Part shown: piece by piece, positions 22,145 to 33,454 of the stretch | How positions within the stretch are numbered: the stretch's first letter is position 1 | Layout: each line of letters opens with the position of its first letter | Assembly: GCA_010015655.1 (NCBI GenBank) | Contig: ML976672.1 | Span: forward strand, 678,493 to 742,492 | DNA: 64,000 bases | Direction: 5' to 3' | Source of the DNA: Bimuria novae-zelandiae CBS 107.79 | Taxonomy: Eukaryota > Ascomycota > Dothideomycetes > Pleosporales > Didymosphaeriaceae | Made by a program: the position numbers and the translations under genes | The notes under the pieces: generated by a model | Database searches by the model: none | The model's input: only the letters and a program-made list of their open reading frames with translations | Told to the model about the DNA's origin: nothing

Positions 22145-22520
22145 TTAGCCATATCCTTGAAGATCAAGGAGCCTCGGTAATCTGATTTGAGTTCCATGCC
22201 TCTGAAAAGAACACTGAGTACAAAGACGCGCCGGGGGTTCCCTTCTTTGTGATACGATCCGCTGCATGTATGTATGTGTCTTGCTGTAGAACACGAGATT
22301 GACATTGAATAGAAGAGTAGTTGCGTGTACAGTGCCGCGGTGTTGTCGACACGGTCCACCTATGGCTGCAGTGTATTCCCGGAAGAGTCGTGGACACCGC
22401 GACGTGAAGAACACCAGGGACTCCACGAGCCAATTCGATTGTGGTAATGTCCTCCCAAAGATCCCCCGAATCAGCATTACAGCGCCATCTGAATTGACTT
22501 GATGTCCGTCCTGGATGCAA
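22145..22520. other. intergenic region
   Basis: 3' flank of the GMC gene. Overlapping open frames on the minus strand lack domains. Confidence 0.4.
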
Positions 22521-23298
22521 TCAAATATTGCGATGGCGAAAATGCCATTCCTTGCATTGACCAAGCTCACGATCGAAATTCCAGTCCACGACCTTGGGTA
22601 ATCGGAAATCCTTGCCAGTCAAAGCATCAGATGACAAATGGATCCGATGATTAGAACCCAAATGGCTCTCTAAGAGGTACTGCACCCTAGCTATCTGGGG
22701 CGATGCCATTCTTTCGACAAGGGTTTGTGTGGCAGTGATCATCCTGTCAAGCCGGTGAGCCCGGCCATGGAATCCGTGAGACACCCGCAAGGTTTTAACA
22801 TCGGGCACTCATGCCCGTGATAGAGACTAATTACAACGTTCCCCAGCTGTAAGGATTCTTCGCCAGCCCCTATGCTGAGAACTTCAGGGCATATGACACT
22901 CATACGTAGATGTACCCGGTGGAGCTTGGGAAGAAGAGCAGCGAGTCTTAAGCATAGTGATGTTCCTCGCGACGATTCCAGTGCTCGTGCTCGCATAAGA
23001 TAGTGTCCATGAAATCGAGCTCCAGCGCCGTCAACGTATCGATAGCTAGGAACGTGGACAGAGTCGTCGAGCTGAGACGCACGGGAACGAAAAACTTGGA
23101 GGCCCGGATACGTAGTATACGTAGATGACGTGACTGTTGAGTCATTGTGATAAAAGTTCTCACACCGTCGTCTAGTTCCGTCTCTGGATTCTCACGACTT
23201 TTGATGTTTTCGCGAATCCATGTCGTGTCTTTCTTCGGCCCACCAGATGAATGATTTCCTCGGATCCATCCTGTCGGCCCCACCCAGACGTTTATCAC
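22521..23298 (-). pseudogene. LRR/F-box-type hypothetical protein, frameshifted
   Basis: Three minus-strand frames carry consecutive pieces of what reads as one fungal leucine-rich protein. They are …HLRILRIRASKFFVPV… with …FLAIDTLTALELDF (23298-22948), then …LAALLPKLHRVHLRMSVICP… (22996-22810), then …VKTLRVSHGFHGRAHRLD… (22808-22521). Junctions near 22960 and 22800 need 1-2 bp shifts. The hydrophobic spacing resembles LRR parts of fungal F-box proteins; no F-box is visible. Function unknown. Confidence 0.35.
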
Positions 23299-23690
23299 GT
23301 GCCCGAATTGTCAGACATTCGAGGTTGTCGACTCGAGGATGTGGGAAAACAACATTTCTGACAGTTTACAGGCGTCGCAGCAGCGGCCAGCTGATTGTAA
23401 GGCATCGATACCGTTCCACAATAGCGAACTCGCTCCATCGTTTGCAGATTGTAAGTGACTCCATTCCTTGGAAATAATCCGAGCCGACGTACCCAAAAAT
23501 TAGGGTAAGCAGTTCTAAAGGTAAATAACCTAGTAATTAGCTTTAGCTAATTTATTATTTTGGTTTTCTTAAGATTTAATGAAAGAAGCTATTTTTTAGG
23601 TAGATTTATTAAATTTAGGGTATAGTTATTGAAGTAATACTAACTATAGTACGTAATATATAATACTTATTATTTATATACGTAATACAT
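23299..23690. other. spacer grading into AT-rich RIP-like DNA
   Basis: Normal composition to about 23490, then AT-rich sequence that continues on the far side of the gypsy element (30886 onward). The element therefore inserted into already decayed repeat DNA. Confidence 0.5.
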
Positions 23691-23695
23691 ACTAC

Positions 23696-23868
23696 TGTAA
23701 AAAGCGCCCTGACTACGGGCGACTCAGTCTATCCACAGTACTAAGGCGATCCCTTAGAGAGGGAAGAGAAGGGCTGCGGCGAGGGAAGTAGATAGGCGGA
23801 AGGCCCGGATAGCGCCGTTCTAGAGCGGACTAGGGCCGTTGAGGGCCCTCGACCTACGACTCGTAATA
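23696..23868 (-). repeat. 3' LTR of gypsy element 1
   Basis: 173 bp; ends CGTAATA on the plus strand versus CGTGACA in the other copy. Confidence 0.9.
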
Positions 23869-24175
23869 AAGGCTCTTTTCTTTAAGGGTCTCGACCGCGA
23901 GAATAAGCACGTAATAACTAGCCTAATTAGGCCTCGCGTATTACGTAAGCTAATAACGTAAGCTAAATCTTAGGCTTATACTAAGGCCTAAAACCCTTGT
24001 TCTTACTCTCTACTTGGCGGCTTACCTCATCCCGGAGGCTCCCTAACCCGTAAGTACGACCTAGCCAATCTATAGCAGTCTAGGGTGCCTGACCCCAGAT
24101 GCCCCCTATTTTAGTACCTAGCCACTCCAAATTTGGGGGTCGTAAAGGTAGACTAACCTGGTGCAGGCCTGCTAA

Positions 24176-25050
24176 GTCGTCCCCGTACTTGTTACTTCTC
24201 CACCGCCCTCTTCAGCAACCTTCGGACTTTGTCTAGACATACCCACGCTATTTAGCACTATAAGTACTGCAAACGCTATCCTTAAGGCCCTAGTTAACAA
24301 GGCGCGTGCGAGCGCGATTAGTACTATTAACCCGTACTATACCTACCTTCCTATTATCCTAGACAGCCTTAAGCAGTCCAATTATAAGAAGATAAAGCTC
24401 TACTAGTTTTAGGTTAAAGAGATACGTCGTGTCCAGTCTAAGGCAGTGTATATTAATCTTAGCCTAATAAATTTAGAGGACTACGATTCGATCTGCCACT
24501 ATAATGCCTGCTACGGCGGTGGTAAGGATTATTAGTAGGTAAGTTAGCGCTTCGAGGGTCATGTAGGGGTTTTAAGGCTAATTAGTAGCAGATACCTAAA
24601 GACAACTTAGAGAACGTGTTAAGTGCCCTAATTACCCTTATACCGCGCTCGAGCCAAATTAAAACATATACATGCGACGAGATCGACCTTTCTAGATTAG
24701 ATAAAGCATTAGTAAAGGCCACCGCGCAGGTACTAGAGACGGAATAAAGTAATATTATTATGTAAGTATTATCTAGTGTAGTTAAGGGTTATCTAGACTA
24801 AGTCGCATAGGGCTACCGGATCCAAATTCTGCGGAAACCCGTTAACCCCCTACTACTTAGGTTATGACACCTGGCCTCCTAAGGAGATCATTCCAGTGGT
24901 GGGCCTCTCTATTAAGGAGAAGCGGAAGAGAAAAGCTTCTACTATAGAGGGGGGTAGTCTAACCTTCCTAGTTGCTGCTAGTGCTCTCACCCCTAGGCGC
25001 AAGAAGGTTACTCCTAAGTTAGTAAGGATCCTTAACCCCAATCCCGGGTT
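24176..25050 (+). pseudogene. possible antisense reading frame inside gypsy 1
   Basis: Between the chromodomain and the 3' LTR is ~1.3 kb that does not read as pol on the minus strand. On the plus strand a frame from about 24176 to 24850 gives protein-like sequence (…VQSKAVYINLSLINLEDYDS…, …IDLSRLDKALVKATAQVLET…), interrupted only by TAG/TAA convertible by single transitions. It continues in another frame to about 25050 (…GLSIKEKRKRKASTIEGG…). Stop density overall is not below random, so support is weak. It is listed because gypsy 2 carries an antisense gene in the same place. Confidence 0.3.
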
Positions 25051-25499
25051 ATTAATACTAATTTAGGGTAGTCGGCGTTTAAGGCTAGTGTCTTAGCCAC
25101 GCTAGACTTCCTTGCGGAGGAAGTAAAGAAGAAGATTAAGAGCAAGAGTAGTTAAGAGACTTTCTAGTAAGCCTATAAGTCTAAGTGCCTAACTAATTAA
25201 GAGAGTTATCTAGTACAATCTAGGGATTCCTGCCCCTATTAACAGTGTCCGGATTTTATTCACGTTCTATACCCTTAGGTAGTTTTGGTTAGGTTTTAGT
25301 TAGCTATGATCGCGTTGGGTACGGTCCGAATGGGCTTATGAGCCTCTGTTAGGCCCTGAGAGGCGTGAATGGGCCTAGATAGCTCGTTCTAGTCTTTAGT
25401 CTATTTAAGAATCCTCTACCCTATTCATTCTAGTATTTCGCAGCCTATAAAGTGTACTCTCTAGGGTAATCTATTACTAATTACTATCAAGTGCTGTCT

Positions 25500-28400
25500 T
25501 CCTCTTTCTCTAGGGGGGCAACCCCGCCTCTTAGGCTCCTATCTAGGGCGACCTTTAGTCTCCTTGTCTAAGCCCTTTAGGAACTACTTTATCGCCCCTT
25601 TAGAGATCTCCTCTATAGACAACCACTAGTTCTCATCACTATTGTATCCTTTCCACTTAACTTCATACAGCCATTCTCCGTCCTGGAGTACCCTAGATCT
25701 AATTCCTTTAATTAGGTATATATCCTCCCCTGCTTATGGTACAATAACCTTAGGCGGGCTTTGCTCCCGTTATAGCAGTCCTTCTAGGGCTGCCTAGTTT
25801 AGGAGAGACACATGGAACACTAAGTAAATGTTAAAGTCCTTTAGTAGCTCTAGCTTATATGCCTGTTAACTAATCCGCTGTTTTACCCTATAGGGACCCT
25901 AGGACTTGTAGTTAAGTTTCTTCTTAGGCCTAGTTAACTGTATATTGCGGGCGTCGAGGTATACCATGTCCCCTACTATAAAGGTTTGGGCCTTATGCTT
26001 CCTGTTATACCACGTCGCCTGGTACGCCTGTGCCCTAAGGATCGCTTAAGTTATCTGGGCCCTAGTCTGGGCTAGAACTACTACTCTGGCCCTTGCCGTA
26101 AGTACCGACCCGCGTAGCTGTACTTCTCGGGGCAGGCCTACTATTGGTAGATTTAGGCTATATACTGCAACAAATAGCAACACTCCTGTAGAGCTGTGGA
26201 TGCTATTGTTATACGAATATTCTACTTTGGATAGAAGGTCTGCCTAATTAGATTATTTGTAGTTGTAGAACACTTAAAGGTACTATTTAAGCGTTTGGTT
26301 CTATCGTTCTGTCTGTCCGTCTGTTTGCGGGTGGAAGGCAGTAGAGAGGAGTCGCTTAGTTCTTAAATATTAAATAAAGGTGCTCTAATAAGCTAATACA
26401 AATAGGCTACCTCTATCCGTAACTATTAACTTTAGAGGGCCGTGTAGGCGCAGAACCTCTCTCCTAAAGACCTTAGCTAGCTCTACTGCCTTTAGGTCCT
26501 TTCGCGTAGGGATGTAGTGTGCTATCTTAGAAAACCAGTTAATAACTACTAGGATGCTATTATAACGATAGGCTCTAGATTTACTCTTAGGTAGATCTGT
26601 CACTATGTCTATAGCGATGTCCTCCTAGATGCCCCTTAGGACTAGTAGGCTATTAAGTTGGCCGTGCGTCACGTGTTAGATAGGTTTCGCCCTAGAGCAC
26701 GCTTAACAGGTCTAGACGTAGTTCTTTACGTATTATTAAATACCAGGCTACTAAAACTCTCGCAGTACTAGCTCTAAAGTCCTAGTAAAGCTAAAATAGC
26801 CCGCGAGGGGGTTATCGTGGCATTATTAAAGGACGTGTACCCTTGCTAGAGGTGGCACGTATAGCCTATTCTCGTACCGTAATAGGTTAGCCAGTCCAAT
26901 CATCCAGCGCTTTAGCCATTCTGGCTTTGCCATCTCTAGCCCTTAGAGGTACTAGAGGATTCGTTTTACAGTTTCGTCCCCCTGGCTGTTTCTCTTTAAT
27001 AGCTCTACTATAGGGTAAGCGCTTGCTAAATCGTTTACCGCCGCCTCCTTAGTTACTAACGTTCTAGGTCTAGCAACCTTTGTCGCTACCACTAGTCTAG
27101 GGCTTCCTGCCTACTTTAGTAGCTATAGGCTGCCTGCCACGCCTGCTTCGTCCGAAGCGTCGCCTTTTAGCTATAACTTGTGCTATAAGGCCTTAAGGAG
27201 TCTCTACTAGGAACTGCCTGTCCCGCCTAAGCTTGTTTCCTCCTCTAACTCGTAGTCGGGTCTCCGCGACAGTCTATTAGCGGGATTTGTCCTTCCTAGA
27301 TAGTGTTTAATTTTGAAATTAAACGTCGCGAGCTATTCGGCCCACCTTACCTGCCGTCTAGTTAGGACTTTTATAGACATGAACCCTTGCAGGTTAGCAT
27401 AGTTAGTTAGAAGCTCGACCTTCTTGCCAACACCCTCTAGGTAGTGTTGCTAATGCTTAAAAGCTTTAACAATCGCTAGCAACTCGCTATTATGCGTGTC
27501 GTAGTTTTGTTCTGCCTAGTTTATCTTACGCGAATAAAAAGTAACTAGGTGCCATCGTAGCTTCCCATGTTTGTCTAGTTGCGATTAGCTTAAGATACCT
27601 AAGATCGCGAAACCTAAAGCGTTAGTTTCTACTCTTAAGGGTCTTCTAGGGTTAAAGTAGGCTAGTAAGGGCCCTTGCATAAAGCTCTCTTTTAGCTAGT
27701 AAAAGGAGGCCTTAGCCTGCTTTAGTAGGCTTATTATAACTAATTCCTCAAGTCTCTATCGCTGTCCGCCCTTAGTAGCTCCCTCTAGCCTTCTTATTAG
27801 GGCGTGAAGGGGTGCCGCCACTTAAGAGAATCCTTCTATAAACCTTTAATAGTAGTTAGCAAAGCTAAGGAAGATCCTAACTACTTAGACTAAGTTTAGT
27901 TTAGGCTAATCTTTTATAGAGGCGACGCGGTCCTCCTCTATCTCTACGCTGTCTAGGGATACTATAAAGCCTAGGTATTCCACCTTGCGTGTGTAGAATT
28001 CGCATTTGGACAGTTTGGCGTATAGCCAGCGTTTAACAAGGCGTTCTAGCACTATCTAAACATGCTAGATGTGTTCCTCCTTCGTCTTAGAGTAGATAAG
28101 GATATCGTCGAGGTACACAATACAGTAAATATCAAGAAGGTCTAATAGTGTATCGTTAATATAGCTTTAGAAGGTCGCAGGCGCGTTTGTTAAGCTAAAA
28201 GGTATTACTATGTATTTATACTATCTGTACCTTGTTTAGAAGGCCGTCTTCCATTTATCTCCTGCCCTAATTTAGACGCGGTGGTAGGCGTCCCTTAGGT
28301 CTAGTTTAGTATAGATCTAGGCATCCCCTAGTCGGTTAAGGGATTTCTGTATCAAGGGAAGTAGGTATTAGTTCTTTATTATAACTATATTTAGTCCCCT

Positions 28401-29150
28401 GTAGTCGACGTAGAGGCGGAGGCCTCCATCCTTTTTCTTTGTAAAAAGGATTAGTGCCCCGGCGCTCGATCGCGACAGTTAAATAAAGCCCTATTTAAGG
28501 TTCTTCTAAATATAGTCGCGCAGAACTGCCAACTCTAACTCTAATAGACTATAAAGTAGTCTAAAAGGCACTTCCTTGCCTTCCTCGATATCGATCTTTA
28601 TCTCGTGGGGGCCATGGTCGGCAAGGATGCTCGTGGCTTCTTCGGAGAAGGCTTCCTCCTATCGTCCCCGGTATTCTTTAGGTAGCGTCCCGGGTGGGCC
28701 TCCTAATATGTCCTTTAGGGTGGCATACATAATAAAATAGTTATTTACTATGTCTTTAGCCGTGCTAGCGAACTCTTCTACTAATTTAGTAGAGATCTTA
28801 GTCTATTTGCGCTTCCTATGGGCGAAGCGAATGGTCTTATTATAAAAGTTTATAATAGGGCTCTATTCTGCTAGCTAGGGCATTCCTAGGACCATGTCGA
28901 ATCTACTAATGTTACTAACTATAAATAGGCAACTACCGCTCTCGGTTTTACCGCGACTATCTATAATAGTGTAGGGGAGCTTCGCCTGGCCTAGAACGCT
29001 TAAGTCTTGTCCGTTCAGCGCCACGTAGCGTTTGCCTTTTATTATCGTCACCGCAACCCCTAACCGCTTTATTAGATTACTACTAACGAAATTCGCTTCG
29101 GCTCCGCAGTCCACTAGGGCTTTAATTTATTATTAGTTACCCTCGTGCTG
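25500..29150 (-). pseudogene. gypsy 1 pol: PR, RT, RNase H, integrase, chromodomain
   Basis: The retropepsin segment is at 29114-28875, with DCGAEANFVSS in place of the usual D(S/T)GA motif. RT has the catalytic YLDDILIYS at about 28093-28119, preceded by …TKLDLRDAYHRVRI…. RNase H follows (…YDTHNSELLAIVKAFKH… near 27450). The integrase core is at about 26650-26250 (…VVINWFSKIAHYIPT…, …IVTDRGSLF…, …LLSTAFHPQTDGQTE). A chromodomain is at about 25745-25590 (…EWLYEVKWKGYNSDENWL…), defining a chromovirus. Numerous TAG/TAA stops. Longest intact pieces are 26385-26603 and 28875-29114. Confidence 0.88.
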
Positions 29151-29269
29151 TACTTTACTATCTAGCGCGATTAGTAAGCTACTACTCTTATTCCTAGGGG
29201 TCCTTACGGCTGCGACTAGTTATTATTAACCTTTATTATAGTTAATCTTGCCTGTAGACTATTAGGCCT

Positions 29270-30640
29270 CCTGGTCTACAGCTTGTCTTTCCCCGCCTTG
29301 GCCTTGTACTTTGAACAGGACGCCTTATAATGGCCTAGTTCGTGGCAGTAGAAGTATTAGTTCTTGTCCTTATCCTCTACTACCTGAGCCTTCTTCTTAC
29401 TATCCTTGTCGCGACGGTCGCTGTCGTGGCGTCTCTAGTATAGTCTTGTATTATTTAACCTAGATCGCTTTCGATCGCGCCTTTTGTCGGCTAGCTCGTT
29501 AAGGAAGTTATTATTAACATCGTGTATATATCGTTTCCCTAACTTATAAGGTTTTAACACTTACTAATATATATTTACCTTTACTTCTAAGTAAGAGAGG
29601 CTCTTCTATTCGCGTAGCTACTATTTAAGGCGTTCTTAAATTTTCTTATCTAGTGCCGTGTAAAAGTTATTAATATAGTCTTTATTATTATTATCTAAGG
29701 CCTTCTTTAGGTCGCATTCCTCCTATTAGTCCTTAAGGTAGTTAAGGAATTCTGTAGGGGTCTTCTTGCCTTATTTAGCTACCTTAATCCTTCGGCGAGC
29801 GGCACTCTTTCGCTCCTAGGCTAATCCTAGGGAGTCTACTATAGTCTACTATAAAAGGTCCTAGGTAACTTTCCTGTGTCGCTTCCGCTCTAGGATCTTG
29901 GCGACTATTTAGTTTTAGTAGTTACGTTATATATCTCCTAAGTATCTTACTACGAACCTAACCTGCGCTTTATTAGTTTTAAAGGTAGGTAAGAAGTTAA
30001 TATAGTCCTCGCAGGCCCTCTTTTATAAGTTTAGTTCCTTACGACCCTTACCCTTAAATTAAGGGGGTTCTAGCGGCTTTAGTAGCTATGCGTCTAGGGT
30101 AGCAGCCGCTATTTAGATCTAACGTTCTTTATCACGACTAGTGTAGGCCTAGCCTTATCTATCCTTCTTCCGCGGGCGTCAGATGCTTCTAAAGGCCCTA
30201 GATTAGTCTTAACTAGCATTATCTAAGCTTAAGGACGCGTTCTCTATTAAGCTATCGCTTAATAGGTTATTACTTGTGTCTTTAGCCTTGTCCGGGTTGC
30301 CGTGACCCTCCTTAGGCTCCGGGGAGTTGTTAGAGATGCTAGTAGTTATTGTCTTATTCCTAACTAGGGTCTTGCCTTTAGATTAGTAACGCTCTACTAT
30401 TAGGGAGGCCTCTAGTTCCTAGATGCGTTATTAGAGCTGTAGCATGCCTAGGCGTTCTTAGAGGGTAACTTCCTCTAATTATTAGTTATTATTACTACCT
30501 ATAATAGTAGGGGGGTCTTCCTCTAGGTCTATAGGTGTCGTTAGGTCTTCTATAGGCGTTATAACTATTAGAGGCTTTTATTTAGAGGGTCCTGCGAGTA
30601 GTAACCTGCTTTAAGGGTCTCCTACTATCTTTAAGGTCTG
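29270..30640 (-). pseudogene. gypsy 1 gag region
   Basis: Minus-strand frames upstream of the protease end in a CCHC-type knuckle reading YFYCHELGHYKASC at about 29370-29330. The first Cys has become Tyr, a G-to-A change fitting RIP. The rest is too interrupted for residue-level description. Confidence 0.65.
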
Positions 30641-30707
30641 GCAGGTAACTCTTCGTGTCGATTCTATCGTATAGGTAAATTAGATATGAGGGGGTAAGGG
30701 ATTGTAT

Positions 30708-30880
30708 TGTAAAAAGCGCCCTGACTACGGGCGACTTAGTCTATCCACAGTACTAAGGCGATCCCTTAGAGAGGGAAGAGAAGGGCTGCGGCGAGGGAAG
30801 TAGATAGGCGAAAGGCCCGGATAGCGCCGTTCTAGAGCGGACTAGGGCTGTCGAGGGCCCTCGACCTACGACTCGTGACA
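30708..30880 (-). repeat. 5' LTR of gypsy element 1
   Basis: 173 bp, TG…CA, followed by target copy ACTAC at 30881-30885. Confidence 0.9.
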
Positions 30881-30885
30881 ACTAC

Positions 30886-31207
30886 TGCTTATATAAGTAT
30901 AAGAGAAAATTTTAAATATAAGTATAACCACTATATATGCACTACTTTTTTAAATGAAACATTATTATTTTATATAATTTTTAAGCCCTAAACGCTAAAT
31001 ACTAATAAATATTAATATAATAAAACTTTAACATTACTATAGGTAATGCTAAATGCTTTGCTATTAATATATAAGTAGTAGCTAATTAGCCCTATAGAGT
31101 TTTTTAAATAATAGATTTAATAGTAGTATACACTAACTTTCTTTTGGTTAAGTTTAATAATAATAAAATTTTCTTTTATATATTTAAAAAAAAGATAGTA
31201 CTAACGC
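30886..31207. other. AT-rich decayed DNA
   Basis: Very AT-rich, TA-dominated spacer between gypsy 1 and the solo LTR; no gene. It is the other half of the sequence interrupted by gypsy 1. Confidence 0.5.
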
Positions 31208-31212
31208 TATTT

Positions 31213-31635
31213 TGTAACGCAGCCATCCAGTTGCCAACTTACAAGTCACACGATTTAACCTGTTTCCCCAACACCAATCCGATTCGGATCGGCTTCGATC
31301 TTTAAGATTGTTTTTCTAATACCACTTTATATTAGACCCTTATTAGACCTATTATATATCCCTTTTACTAGAGTTCCTTATTAGACTAGCCCTTTTAGTT
31401 TATTAAATAAACTTTCCTGCTTCTTAGAATTTAGCTCTTTAAGATAATATTTATTAAGTGCTTAGGTATATAGTTTCCTTATTTATTATATGTAGTTTAG
31501 TATCTTTTTAGTATCCTTTCGTACTAGGCCTATTGGCACTTAATGCATTCTTGGTTACATTCTTGTCCACGCACTCCCATATGCCTCTGATTAGAAAAGC
31601 CTAAACAGATTCTCTGAGTGACTAGCGCCGATACA
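31213..31635 (+). repeat. relic solo LTR related to gypsy 2
   Basis: Begins TGTAACG, ends GCGCCGATACA, and is flanked by TATTT on both sides (31208-31212, 31636-31640), the mark of a 5-bp LTR-element duplication. The region 31500-31600 matches the reverse complement of 60575-60680 in the gypsy 2 LTR (shared GTATCCTTTCGTA, GGCACTTAAT, ACTCCCA.ATGCCTCTG). The central part is strongly decayed. It is a solo LTR left by recombination between two LTRs. Confidence 0.8.
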
Positions 31636-31640
31636 TATTT

Positions 31641-33454
31641 AGCCCTATTTAATAATTATATAAAAAATAGCGCAAATTAGTAATCAAACTAAAGAATAAA
31701 CTGAAAAAGATATTTACTAGATATTATAAAAGAGTAATATTAAAAAAAAGTTAAATAATTTCTATAAAAGAAATTATACGCGTAGGTGTTATTAAATATA
31801 TAAATTAGTTTAGTAACAGGCAGCGTATAAAAGTATAGAGGGGACAGAGAGTTAGTCGTAATTTATTAAAAATTCATTAGTAGATTCTGAAGGTAGCTGC
31901 ATGAGAGACATGGCGGACGTTGTGGGTTCAAGCGTAGGATGTGGAGTTTCCTGGAGGAATTGTGAAAGTGTGATTTCCCCTCGCCAAAGGGAGGCGCTTG
32001 CCTTCATAAAGGACGCTACTATACAAGGGTCGCACACCGCCAGGTGCACTGGTACGTTCAAGGTGCTTGGCATATGGCAGCTATCTCAAAGATTCATTCG
32101 TATACCGTACTGTCTCTAGCCATTAGTATTTGTAAATGTGTGTGTAAAGTAGACCTTGTTCGTCTACGTCCTTCCTGTTCACTGGGCTTCGAACCGAGCA
32201 TGTGGGGCCATTGGCCGAATTAGGGTAAGGGTGCACATCGGCCGACACAATCTCGGGTCATCGGGTTAAGACTACACTCGTAAAGATGTGGCACTTCAAC
32301 CGCTTCCTCTACCCTCACCGAAGCCTGTTCCTCCTTTTTGATACTTGCGAGGCACCCGCAATGGCAATGGACTGTGCAAGAACAGCCTTCGCTCTTGCTT
32401 GGCTCGGCTCCGAGCTCTGCCTGCCTCCTTCCGCCGCCCAGCTTCCTAGCTTTGCAATAGCATTGAGGAAGTAAGATTATACTATGGGATGCACGTTATT
32501 CATGTCAAACCAAGCCGATCCTTCGGCATGTCGGGTAGACGGGGACTGCAGTCGAAGACCCTGCCAGGTCGGCGACTTCTCTGATAACATCGTGGCAGAG
32601 TATGTATCTATGCAAGATAACTTCTAAAGACTCTTACACGCTCTCATTAGCTTCTGTCAGTGCATCGATCTCACTACAGGTAGTTTCGAGCAACCCATGC
32701 AATCAATAGTGCGGCATATGCAAGCGGAACCGACGCATGCTCCTTCCCTCACCACGTGACGCAACTCGTACGAACGAATCATTCAGCCCTTGAAAACCTC
32801 AAGTTGTGTAAGCTTGCGACTTTTTCCATGTGTTCTTACCAGCCAAAAGGGTACACACACATCTGTTGTGATGTGCTGGCAGGACACACCGCTCCACTAC
32901 CGCCACCCTAGTGATTATCAGACACTGTCGACAACCCAGACTCTCGCAAGCTGGCATACTCAATCGGCAAACTGTCCCAGGCCTTGTCATCTCCGAGGCC
33001 GATTCAAAGCAGAAGACATGGCTCCTTCGCACGCGCTAGAAAGGGGAACGGCTATCCGCACGCGCGCCAAGCCTCTGCCCTTGACCTGCGCCCATTTCCG
33101 CAACGACTTTCCCCCCACTCCTACACACGAAGGCACTGTGGGATCTGACAACTTCCCTTCCACGTCCTCGCGGGTTTTCCTTACTTAACCAGCGTCTGCA
33201 TTGCGTCAAAGGCGACGCCGCCATAATAACGTCATTCGGCAAAGGCACACTAGAGCGAACCAACCCTAGGTCACCCACGCAGCCCCGATAAGCGAACGAC
33301 GTGACTGGTAAAGCCGCTCAACAGTCGAAGCTGTCGAACCGATTTTTTTTTTACAGCCAGATTCCTTGCTTTTGCGGGGGGCAAACGTGTGGGATTTATA
33401 CGTTCGAAAGCCCATTCGGCACATTCCTACTTCACACTACTTCCCCGCGAAACC
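31641..33454. other. intergenic region upstream of the A-T-R-R gene
   Basis: AT-rich to about 31850, then normal composition. Several short open frames (for example minus 32073-31852, plus 32790-33188) show no domain. The last ~300 bp are presumably the promoter and leader; a T9 run is at about 33343-33351. The frame is open upstream of 33455 but has no ATG. Confidence 0.4.

Larger units (their letters stand above)
23696..30880 (-). mobile_element. Ty3/gypsy chromovirus, full length, RIP-degraded
   Basis: 173-bp LTRs (23696-23868 and 30708-30880) are flanked by ACTAC on both sides (23691-23695, 30881-30885). The minus strand encodes, right to left: gag with a zinc knuckle, protease, RT, RNase H, integrase and a C-terminal chromodomain. 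The LTRs differ at about 6 positions, all transitions. A purine-rich tract (AAAGAAAAGAGCC on the minus strand) precedes the 3' LTR at 23696-23868. All large frames are broken by TAG/TAA. Confidence 0.93.

Noticed and set aside
31508..31540. Possible rRNA fragment (ATCCTTTCGTACTAGG resembles a large-subunit rRNA word)
   Set aside because: The surrounding bases match the gypsy 2 LTR and a TG…CA solo LTR with target duplication explains the stretch.
31852..32073. 73-codon minus-strand open frame
   Set aside because: No recognisable domain, no clear start context, and adjacent to decayed repeat DNA.
33389..33454. Earlier start of the A-T-R-R protein
   Set aside because: The extension begins at GTG, not ATG; 33455 is the first ATG in frame with good context.
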